DNA from: CBDEGU01 sp965238045
GTDB lineage: Bacteria; Acidobacteriota; Terriglobia; Bryobacterales; UBA6623
NCBI GenBank assembly: GCA_965238045.1
Contig: CBDEGU010000008.1
Coordinates: 372,001-436,000 of the forward strand
Length of the DNA stretch: 64,000 nucleotides
Direction of reading: 5' to 3'
Position 1 is the first letter of the stretch. Each line of letters opens with the position of its first letter. A model generated the notes under the pieces. That model saw only the letters and a list, made by a program, of their open reading frames with translations. It had not been told where the DNA came from and ran no database searches. Positions 25,154-32,760 of the stretch are shown in pieces. The position numbers were made by a program, and so were the translations under genes.

Positions 25154-26704
25154 TCACTGCACTGCGGTCAGATCGATCTCAATATCGCTGCCCACTTCCA
25201 CAGCAAAGGAACGGACCGCCGACCCGGCTTGTTCCCAGGTCTCGTCGTCCTGGATTTCACCGGAACGCAGCACGGGCCAGGCACAGATGCGGTAGTCGCC
25301 GGGCGGAATCCGGTCGAAGGAGAATCGCCCGTTCTGATCCGCCTGCGCCGACCGGACGCGGTCATGGCTCTTGAGTCCGACGATGTACTGGCCTCCGGTG
25401 AGCACCCGGCCTTCCTCGCGACCGGCCTTGACGCGGCCATGAACGCGGCTGTATTCGGCGGAGAGAACGACTTCGATCTCTTCGATTCTTCCTTCCGTCG
25501 CCACGACATGGCTCACCGGTTCCAGATCCGCACCGCGCCGGATGCCTTTTACGAAGAGCGGCCGGGGGCCGCCTCCGGGCACGGAAACGCGGTAGCTTCC
25601 GTGAAGCAGATTGTCTATCTCGAACGTATAGTCTGGAGCGGTCGCCTGGACGAGCTGCCGACCGATACCGCTCTCGTTCCGGAACCAGAGCCGAAGGTCG
25701 CGAGCGAGCGATTCGCCGTCGAACGTGATTTTGCCGCGGAACCCGGCCGGGGGCTGGGGACGCAGCGTCAGGCCGCGGATGTCTTCGCTGACGGTCACGA
25801 GGCCCATCTGAATCTGGGCGGCATCGGCAATGGTCAGCCCGAAACCATTGTCGGAGTTCATGTAGACGAAGGATTTCTCGCCCGGGGAGACATTGTCGAA
25901 TAGGAAGGAACCGTCCGAACCAATGATGGTGAAGCTGGACCCGCCCCGGAACGTTCCCCGTGCCCGCATTCCCAAGATGCGTGTCCCATGCCCGCTCAGA
26001 TCCAGGCCGGTGACCCTGCCCGAGACAGTGAAGCGCCGGGACCGCGCAGGGTTTTGGTCGAGCGCGATTTGAACACCAGCAGTTTCTTCCCCGTAGCGCA
26101 CATCGACCTCGAGGCGGGAGAACACGCCTCCCCGGCCACGGGCGCGAACGATGTAGCGGCCGGGCTAGATACCCGCGACGCGAAACATTCCCCGGTCATC
26201 GGTCGAGTCGCGGTAGGCTGACGAGGCCCGCCATTCCAAGGGCTGCCCGAGACGCAGGACCTGCACCGTGATGTCCTGCTGGGGCTCGCCGTACTCGTCG
26301 ATGACCGTGCCGGTGACGACGCCTCCGCGCCGCAACTCGAACGTTACTGCGGCGCAGTCATCGGGCTGGGAGCAGTCGAGCACGAGATTCTCCGTCTCGT
26401 GGCCGGCGGCGTCGTGGATGTAGTAGCCGGATTTGCGGACCTTAAGCGAAATGCGAGACCCAGGCAGCTCGGTGATAGCGTAGTAGCCGCGGTCGTCGGT
26501 CTTGGTGACGGCGAGAACTTTCGTACGGTCGGCCGACCGTACGATGACGGTCGCCCGCGCCAGTGGCCGCAAGCGCGTTCCCTCGCGCACCTGAACGATC
26601 CCGGTAACGGTCGTCGCCGCTAGGAGAAAACCAGCGCTGGCGAGATACAGCCCAACTATTCGCCCGCCACGCTGGATACCCCTCAAAGTTACGACGCGAT
26701 TCAT
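25154..26704 (-). pseudogene. Carboxypeptidase-regulatory-like protein interrupted by an in-frame TAG
   Basis: Starting at ATG 26704 (MNRVVTLRG), a signal-like segment (GLYLASAGFLLAATT) is followed by the module pattern TDDRGYYAITELPGS and DDRGMFRVAGI. TAG at 26165-26167 then stops the frame. The same frame continues PGRYIVRARGRG and further modules (SDGSFLFDNVSPGEKSF, NGRFSFDRIPPGDYRICAW) to 25154. The stop falls inside the conserved F-x-V-x-x-I-x-P-G-x-Y strand, so the two halves are one gene. The repaired length, 516 residues, is close to the downstream paralogue (556). Translation could start further upstream because a triplicated start module precedes it. Nonsense mutation, sequencing error or read-through are possible. 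Confidence 0.78.
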
Positions 26705-26746
26705 CTCGAACCTATGCATCTCGAATCCATGCATCTCGAACCTATG
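26702..26746 (-). repeat. Three 15-bp tandem units each carrying an ATG
   Basis: On the minus strand the unit is CATAGGTTCGAGATG; the middle copy is CATGGATTCGAGATG. Each unit contains an AGG or GGA followed seven or more bases later by ATG, so the ribosome-binding-site/start module of the carboxypeptidase-like gene is present three times in frame (15 bp is a multiple of three). The innermost ATG (26704) is taken as the start. Confidence 0.75.
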
Positions 26747-26940
26747 GTACGCGAGACTTATCGAAATCGTTTCGCGAAATTGACAAAATTGCACTATCTT
26801 TTTTCAATGGGCTTTTTTCATCCCGGTTCATCCCGATTCACTGGGAGGCGAAACGGACCGCCAGAAAGGCGTGGCGACCGGCCCATCCCGCGAGGTAACT
26901 GAAACCCGGGCGACGGGAAGCGCGACAGCCCTGAGTTAGA

Positions 26941-27723
26941 ATGAAAAGCGGATTCCTGATGCGAGTGACTGTCCTGTTTTTCGGCCTTTTGAAGGATATT
27001 ACGGACCGGACGGAAGAGAGCCTCGAACTGCCCGCCGGCTCGAACACTGGAACGGTGTTTGAGCACTACGCGTCTCAATACCCGAGGCTTCGCGGGATGG
27101 CGGGCAGTATCGCTCTGGCTCGCAATCAGGAGTTTTGCGGCCTCGAGGAAGTGCTCGAAGGCGGCGACGAGATTGCGCTGATGCCTCCGGTCAGCGGAGG
27201 ATCCGGGGCTGGGGTTGGCGCCCAGAGCGGCGAGCGTGGTTCCCGGTGGATCGCCAGCGCCGCCGAAGAGCGGGGCTTTTACGCCTTGACCGAAAAACCC
27301 ATCGAAACCCGCGGCCTGGTCCGGCGGCTTCTCGACCGCGCCAGCGGAGCCGTGATTACCTTTGAAGGCGTGGTGCGCGACAACAGCGGCGGGCGCAAGA
27401 CACGCTATCTCGACTATGAGTGCTACCGTCCGATGGCTCTGCGGCAGATGCGGCAACTGGGAAACGAGATGCTCGAGCGGCACGATATTCGCGGCATTGC
27501 GGTCGTCCACCGCCTGGGACGCCTGGCCATCGGCGAGGCCAGCGTGGCGATCGTCGTGGTTTCGGCGCACCGGCGGGCGGCTTATGACGCCAGCCTGGAA
27601 GCGATCGATCGTCTCAAACGCCGCGTGCCGGTCTGGAAGAAGGAATATTTTGAGGACGGGGAAGTTTGGGTCGAAGGGGCCTGGGATGCAGCGGTGCCGC
27701 GCCCGGCGGGAAACGCTTCGTGA
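26941..27723 (+). CDS. MoaD-MoaE fusion, molybdopterin synthase
   Basis: 260 residues. Residues 7-87 are a MoaD ubiquitin-like fold ending MPPVSGG; residues about 105-250 are MoaE, with GAVITFEGVVRDNSGG, HRLGRLAIGEASVAIVVVSAHR, and RVPVWKKEYFEDGEVWVEG carrying the catalytic lysines. MoaE dimers use MoaD thiocarboxylate to put the dithiolene sulfurs on precursor Z. In normal MoaD the GG is the free C-terminus; here it is followed by GSGAGVGAQSGERG, so processing after GG is needed, as described for MoaX of Mycobacterium tuberculosis. ATG 26941 or 26959 (with GCGGA upstream) may be the start. The next gene overlaps by four bases. Confidence 0.9.
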   Translation: MKSGFLMRVTVLFFGLLKDITDRTEESLELPAGSNTGTVFEHYASQYPRLRGMAGSIALARNQEFCGLEEVLEGGDEIALMPPVSGGSGAGVGAQSGERGSRWIASAAEERGFYALTEKPIETRGLVRRLLDRASGAVITFEGVVRDNSGGRKTRYLDYECYRPMALRQMRQLGNEMLERHDIRGIAVVHRLGRLAIGEASVAIVVVSAHRRAAYDASLEAIDRLKRRVPVWKKEYFEDGEVWVEGAWDAAVPRPAGNAS

Positions 27724-28847
27724 CGCGGAGTGTCCGACGTGGGCTGGGCGTATCGTTGCTGCTGGTATCGCCGCTGCTGATGCTTCCGGCCCGGCTGGCG
27801 GCGCAGTCGGATGCGGCGCAGTCTGGCAAGACCCCAGCGGATGCGGCAGAGGTTGAGCGTTCCCAGTCGAAGGCTCCCGAGGCGTTCGATGCGGCGGAGA
27901 CGACATTCAAGGTCGATGTCCGGCTGGTGAATCTGCTCGTTACCGTGAAGGACTCCCAAGGCGCTCCAATCGCCGATTTGAGCGCGGAAGATTTCACCGT
28001 CGTCGACGGCGGCGAGCGGCGCAAGATCGCCGTCTTCGAGCGCCGCACGAATCGTCCTCTCTCGGTCGTGCTGATGCTCGACACGAGCCTGAGCACCAAC
28101 AAGGAATTGCCCTTCGAGCGCGACGCGGCCAGCCGTTTTTTCGCGAGACTGCTCGGTGAGGGTTCGCACCCCGGCGACCAGGTGGCGGTCTTGCAGTTCT
28201 CCGATTACGTCGAAGTCCTCAGCGGGTTCACGAGGTCCGCAAGGCGCGCCAGCAAGGCCATGCGCCGGATCCAGCGAGGCGGCGGCACTTCACTCTATGA
28301 TGCGGTCTATCTCGCCTCGCAGCAGCTCGGCCAGCGGGAAGGACGGCGGGTCATGGTGGTCATCACCGACGGCGGCGACACGGCGAGTTATGTGTCGTTT
28401 CACGAGGCCCTGGAGTCGGCCCACGGCATTGACGCCGTGATCTACGCCGTGATCGTGATTCCGATCCGCGCCGACGCCGGACGCAATACGGGCGGCGAAA
28501 ACGCGCTCAAGACGCTCACGGCGAATACCGGCGGAACGGCCTTCGTCCAATTCGGCACTCAGAATCTTGACGCGGCCTTTGACGAGATTCTCGAGAGTCT
28601 GCGGACCCAGTATCTGATCGGCTACTATCCGCCGGAGCGACAAGAGGGCCGGGAGCGCTTTCGCCAGATCACGGTAAAGGTCCGGCGGCCCGGAGCGCGT
28701 GTGCTGTCACGGAGCGGCTATTATCTCTCTGATATCCGCCGGAAAACGTCGCCGAAAACCCGGATACGTGTTCGTCCCATACCGCGGGCGCGCGAAGACG
28801 ACGATAGGAAACCGATAGAGGTGCGGAAACAGAAGAAGACGCCGTGA
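27720..28847 (+). CDS. VWFA-related acidobacterial domain protein, secreted
   Basis: 375 residues from GTG 27720, which overlaps the MoaD-MoaE stop (GTGA); this start directly gives a signal peptide (RRGLGVSLLLVSPLLMLPARLAAQ). It follows with the typical NLLVTVKDSQGAPIADLSAEDF region and a von Willebrand A domain with the metal-dependent adhesion motif DTSLSTNKELP, HPGDQVAVLQFSDYVEVL and VVITDGGDTASY. This is the family named for its expansion in Acidobacteria. Predicted periplasmic or surface protein binding other proteins through a metal ion. No functional link to molybdopterin is evident despite the overlap. Confidence 0.9.
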   Translation: MTRSVRRGLGVSLLLVSPLLMLPARLAAQSDAAQSGKTPADAAEVERSQSKAPEAFDAAETTFKVDVRLVNLLVTVKDSQGAPIADLSAEDFTVVDGGERRKIAVFERRTNRPLSVVLMLDTSLSTNKELPFERDAASRFFARLLGEGSHPGDQVAVLQFSDYVEVLSGFTRSARRASKAMRRIQRGGGTSLYDAVYLASQQLGQREGRRVMVVITDGGDTASYVSFHEALESAHGIDAVIYAVIVIPIRADAGRNTGGENALKTLTANTGGTAFVQFGTQNLDAAFDEILESLRTQYLIGYYPPERQEGRERFRQITVKVRRPGARVLSRSGYYLSDIRRKTSPKTRIRVRPIPRAREDDDRKPIEVRKQKKTP

Positions 28848-28871
28848 CCGGCGGCCCGCAGGGGGAACGAT

Positions 28872-29681
28872 ATGGACTATCTATCGGCGGCGAGTGAGAT
28901 CGCGCGCGAGGCCGGGGAGTTGATCGCGCGGCACGCGGCCCGGCGTGTCGAAGTCGAGTACAAAGACAACTACGACCTGGTGACGGCCACCGACCGCGCC
29001 TCGGAAGCCCTGATCGTGGAGCGGCTGCGGTCACGATTTCCTTCTCATGCGATCGTGGCGGAAGAGGGCGGCGGGGTCGAGAGTGATTCCGGCTACCTCT
29101 GGCACGTGGACCCGCTCGATGGCACGACGAACTTCGCGCACGGCTTTCCGGCCTTCGCCGTCAGCCTGGGGCTGGCTTGCCGCGGAGAAGTCATCGCCGG
29201 AGTCGTCTATGATCCCTTGCGCGAGGAACTCTTCGCGGCGGAAAAGGACTCTGGGGCTTATCTCAATCACCAGAGGATTCGCGTCTCAGCGGTGAGCAAG
29301 ATGGCGCAGGGGCTCTTCGCCACCGGATTTCCGAACGCCCGGCGTCACAAGGACGTCAACGTTCACTTCTTCCACCAAGTGGCCATGCTGAGCCACGGCG
29401 TACGGCGGGCCGGAGCGGCCGCGCTCGATCTCTGCTGGGTGGCCAGCGGACGACTGGACGGCTTCTGGGAATTCGGCCTCAAGACTTGGGACGTGGCCGC
29501 CGGGCTGCTGATCATCAATGAGGCCGGAGGGACCCACGGCGACATGGACGGAGGCTCCTATGAACTGGGCGGCCCCCGGCTGGCAGCTTCCAATGGACGG
29601 GTGCACGACGAGCTGCTGACGCTTTTCGGCGAGGTGTTTCAAGGCCGCTACCGTGTCCCGCTGTATGCTCCGGGGCCATAG
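28872..29681 (+). CDS. Inositol monophosphatase family protein (SuhB-like)
   Basis: 269 residues. Metal and substrate motifs: EEGGG (residues about 63-67), WHVDPLDGTTNFAHGFP, and LKTWDVAAGLLIINEAGG. It hydrolyses inositol-1-phosphate or related phosphomonoesters in the cytoplasm; some members act on fructose bisphosphate, NADP or PAP. ATG 28872 with GGGGGAACG upstream. Same strand and 24 bases after the VWFA gene. Confidence 0.93.
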   Translation: MDYLSAASEIAREAGELIARHAARRVEVEYKDNYDLVTATDRASEALIVERLRSRFPSHAIVAEEGGGVESDSGYLWHVDPLDGTTNFAHGFPAFAVSLGLACRGEVIAGVVYDPLREELFAAEKDSGAYLNHQRIRVSAVSKMAQGLFATGFPNARRHKDVNVHFFHQVAMLSHGVRRAGAAALDLCWVASGRLDGFWEFGLKTWDVAAGLLIINEAGGTHGDMDGGSYELGGPRLAASNGRVHDELLTLFGEVFQGRYRVPLYAPGP

Positions 29682-29707
29682 CAGCCGGTGGCGGAAGTCC
29701 GGCTGGG
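29681..29707 (+). repeat. Repeat R1 copy
   Basis: CAGCCGGTGGCGGAAGTCCG followed by GCTGGG, overlapping the stop of the phosphatase gene. This copy is the closest to the family consensus. It is at the start of a 397-base gene-free stretch (29682-30078). Confidence 0.6.
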
Positions 29708-29772
29708 CAACACACCCCCACAGGGCGGCGGCGAGTCGCCCATCCTCCCGGAGTACGCAGGATGCCGGGTTG

Positions 29773-29953
29773 GCCCACATTTCCCACCACCTGACGACCG
29801 AAGCACGCGATAGGCCCGCCATTACTTCGTTGCGCTTGCTCGCCGTGCTCAACGTACTGTCAAGTACGCCTGCGCTCGTCAAGCGGCGCGCGCTTCGTAC
29901 TGACGCGCCTCTCACGCACTTCGCTTCGCCAAGTGATGAGAAAAGCGGGCTAG
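29773..29953. repeat. Inverted-repeat element R2, long-loop form
   Basis: The left arm GCCCACATTTCCCACCACCT (29773-29792) and right arm AAGTGATGAGAAAAGCGGGC (29931-29950) are imperfect inverted repeats and match both arms of the compact hairpin at 51674-51731. Between them is a second small hairpin, CGTACT-GTCA-AGTACG (29853-29868), in a pyrimidine-rich sequence. No open reading frame looks real. The rest of the gap to 30078 carries no recognisable site except a likely promoter region for the phosphorylase gene. Confidence 0.5.
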
Positions 29954-30078
29954 GGTTTCTTCCCGTGAAAAGGTCCATTTCCTTGCCGCCGGCCTAAGGC
30001 GGGTGTTAGGCTGAACGGTTTAAGCCTGCACGTCGGTGGTCTTTCTCTTTAGGGAAAGAGCAGGGGAGCTGTGCTTTT

Positions 30079-31386
30079 ATGGACCGAATTGTAGACCTCA
30101 TCCGCGCGAAGCGCGACGGAGAGGAAATCCTCGCGGAAGACTTCGAAAGGCTTGTGAATGGATACACGCGCAACGAAATTCAAGATTACCAGATGGCCGC
30201 CTTCTTGATGGCCGGCTATTGCCGGGGCTTCAGCGACACCGAGGCGACGGCGCTCACCTCGGCCATGCTGAACTGCGGGCAGCGTCCGGACTTGAACGAG
30301 ACACCACAGCCGAGAGTCGATAAGCACTCGACCGGCGGCGTGGGCGACAAGATTACACTGGTCGCGGCGCCGATCGCGGCGGCGGCCGGCATTACGGTGC
30401 CGATGATCACGGGACGGGGGCTCGGGCACACCGGAGGTACGCTGGACAAGCTGCAATCGATCCCGAATTTCCGAACCGAGCTAAGCATGACCGAGTTCGT
30501 CGAGCAGGTCAAGGCGCACCGGCTGGCCTTCACCGGGCAGACCAACGAAATGGCGCCGGCCGACAAGAGGCTCTATGCGCTGCGAGACGTAACGGGCACG
30601 GTCGAGTCCCTGGCCCTCATCGCCGCTTCGATCATGTCGAAGAAGCTGGCCGAGAACCTCGACGGACTTCTGCTGGACGTGAAGGTCGGCCGCGGGGCAT
30701 TGCTCAAGAGCCGCGGCGAGGCCCGGCAGCTCGCGCAGCTAATGATAGCCGTTGGCCGCCGCATGGGGGTGACCGTGCAGGCGCTGCTCACCGACATGGA
30801 CCAGCCGCTGGGCTTCACGATTGGCAACGCGCTGGAGGTCATGGAGGCCGCGCAGACGCTTCAGAACCAGGGCCCGCCCGACGTAACAGCTTTGTCGATC
30901 GAAATCGCCGCGCGGATGATCTATCTTGGCGACTCGTCGTGGTCGATTGAGAGCGCCCGCGAGCAGGCGCAGGAACTGCTCACCGATGGCTCGGCGCTCG
31001 AGAAGTTTCGGGAAGTCGTTGGCGCGCAAGGGGGCGACCCGGATGTCGTGTACCGTTTCGAACTTCTGCCCAACGCCAGCGGCGAACACATCATCTCTTC
31101 TCCGCGGGACGGGTTTATCAGCCGTATTAGCGCCGATGATATCGGCCGCGCCGCTTCGATGCTGGGAGCGGGGCGGGACAAACTCGGAGATCCGATCGAC
31201 CACGCCGTCGGCGTGATTCTGCAGTCTAAGGTCGGCGATCCGGTCGTGTCGGGCGGGCAGCTCTGCGCGCTCTATTACACCGACGAGAAGCGTGTTCCCG
31301 AAGCCGTGCAACTGGTCGAGGATGCCTTCCGCATCTCGTCCAAACCGCCCGAGTCGCGCGACCTGGTGCTGGAACTGGTACAGTAG
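30079..31386 (+). CDS. pdp: Pyrimidine-nucleoside phosphorylase
   Basis: 435 residues. The signature KHSTGGVGDKITL (residues about 83-95) with MITGRGLGHTGGTLDKL and SIMSKKLAENLDGLLLDVKVGRGA defines the thymidine/pyrimidine nucleoside phosphorylase family. The VGDK form is that of the broader Pdp enzymes rather than strict DeoA, so uridine and thymidine cleavage are both likely. It releases the base and (deoxy)ribose-1-phosphate. It is followed on the same strand by a concentrative nucleoside transporter. Confidence 0.93.
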   Translation: MDRIVDLIRAKRDGEEILAEDFERLVNGYTRNEIQDYQMAAFLMAGYCRGFSDTEATALTSAMLNCGQRPDLNETPQPRVDKHSTGGVGDKITLVAAPIAAAAGITVPMITGRGLGHTGGTLDKLQSIPNFRTELSMTEFVEQVKAHRLAFTGQTNEMAPADKRLYALRDVTGTVESLALIAASIMSKKLAENLDGLLLDVKVGRGALLKSRGEARQLAQLMIAVGRRMGVTVQALLTDMDQPLGFTIGNALEVMEAAQTLQNQGPPDVTALSIEIAARMIYLGDSSWSIESAREQAQELLTDGSALEKFREVVGAQGGDPDVVYRFELLPNASGEHIISSPRDGFISRISADDIGRAASMLGAGRDKLGDPIDHAVGVILQSKVGDPVVSGGQLCALYYTDEKRVPEAVQLVEDAFRISSKPPESRDLVLELVQ

Positions 31387-31454
31387 GCGCGGGCCGGCCG
31401 GGAGAAAGCGTTCCCGCCGCCAGAGGGCGGCATCCCGGCTCGCATTACCTCTAC

Positions 31455-32669
31455 ATGGGGCTGCTGGGACTACTGCTTATTCTCGCCCTGGCGTACGGAC
31501 TCTCCTCGAACCGGCGGGCGATTCGTCCGAGAGTCGTACTCTGGGGTCTCGGCCTGCAATTCGCGCTGGCCATTCTGGTGCTCCGAACTCCGTTCGGGCG
31601 CGTTTTCCAGCAACTCGGAAAGGCCGTCAACGGGATGATGCGCCTGGCCGAAGACGGCAACGCTTTCGTGTTTGGAGATGCCGGACGCGCGGCCGGTCCG
31701 CTGGGCATCGTCATCGCCTTTCAGATTCTTCCGCTGATCATCTTCGTCTCCTCGCTCTTCGCCGTGCTCTACTACCTGCGGATCATGCCCTGGGTGGTGC
31801 GGGCGATCGCGATGGTCATGCAGCGCACGATGGGCGCCAGCGGGGCGGAATCACTGAACCTGGCGGCGAACATCTTTATGGGCCAGTCCGAAGCGCCCCT
31901 GACCATTCGTCCCTATCTGGGGCGGCTGACACGTTCGGAATTGATGATGGTGATGACCGGCGGCATGGCGACCATTTCCGGGGCGCTGCTGGTGGCCTAT
32001 GTGCAAATCGCCGGCGTAGCGGCCGAGCACCTGCTCACCGCCGTGGTGATGACGGCTCCGGCGGCGATTCTGATGGCGAAGATGCTGGAACCCGAGACCG
32101 AACAGCCCGACACCCTGGGCAGGATTCCCAAGGAGACGGGCGGAGGCGCAATCAACCTTATCGACGCGGCTGCGCGCGGCGCGGGCGAAGGGCTCATGCT
32201 GGCGCTCAACGTGGGCGCGGTGCTGATTGCCTTCGTGGCCTTGATCGCGGTGGTGAACGGTCTGCTGGGCTGGCTTCAGACTCTGCCCTATATGGGCTGG
32301 ATGCCCGATGAGTTGCAGAAGGTTTTTGGGTGGGCGTTCTCTCCGGTGGCGTGGCTGCTGGGCGTGTCTTGGGCGGACGCGCCGCGCATCGGCGATCTGC
32401 TGGGCACGCGCATGGTGATCAACGAATTCGTCGCCTACTCGGAGCTGGGGAATATCAAGGGGTCGCTGGACCCGCGATCGTTCTTGATTGCCAGCTATGC
32501 GCTGTGCGGCTTCGCCAACTTCGGATCGATCGGCGTTCAGGTGGGCGGGCTGGGTTCGCTGATTCCCGAGCGGCGAGGCGACCTGGCGCGCCTGGGATTT
32601 CGCGCCATGCTGGCCGGAACGATGGCGAACTTCATGACGGCGGCGATGGCCGGCCTGCTGGCGATTTGA
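31455..32669 (+). CDS. nupC: Concentrative nucleoside transporter (NupC/CNT)
   Basis: 404 residues with about ten membrane segments. Family motifs: FGRVFQQLGKAVNGMMRLAEDGNAFVFGD, MGASGAESLNLAANIFMGQSEAPLTIRPYL (the substrate-binding segment) and NEFVAYSELGNIKG, CGFANFGSIGVQVGGLGSLIPERR. It imports nucleosides with Na+ or H+. Placed 68 bases after the phosphorylase, so uptake and cleavage of nucleosides are encoded together as a salvage unit. Confidence 0.94.
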   Translation: MGLLGLLLILALAYGLSSNRRAIRPRVVLWGLGLQFALAILVLRTPFGRVFQQLGKAVNGMMRLAEDGNAFVFGDAGRAAGPLGIVIAFQILPLIIFVSSLFAVLYYLRIMPWVVRAIAMVMQRTMGASGAESLNLAANIFMGQSEAPLTIRPYLGRLTRSELMMVMTGGMATISGALLVAYVQIAGVAAEHLLTAVVMTAPAAILMAKMLEPETEQPDTLGRIPKETGGGAINLIDAAARGAGEGLMLALNVGAVLIAFVALIAVVNGLLGWLQTLPYMGWMPDELQKVFGWAFSPVAWLLGVSWADAPRIGDLLGTRMVINEFVAYSELGNIKGSLDPRSFLIASYALCGFANFGSIGVQVGGLGSLIPERRGDLARLGFRAMLAGTMANFMTAAMAGLLAI

Positions 32670-32760
32670 CGGATTTCTTGGCCGCGTGAGGATCCGAGCT
32701 GACGATCCGAAGGCCGCTCAGGCGAAGGCCTGCTTCGTGACGGCCTGCTCCGGGAAATCT

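Noticed and set aside
15931..26167. Genome-wide recoding of TAG as a sense codon
   Set aside because: Several intact genes here end naturally at TAG with the expected family length (for example the phosphorylase at 31386 and the shell protein at 3644).
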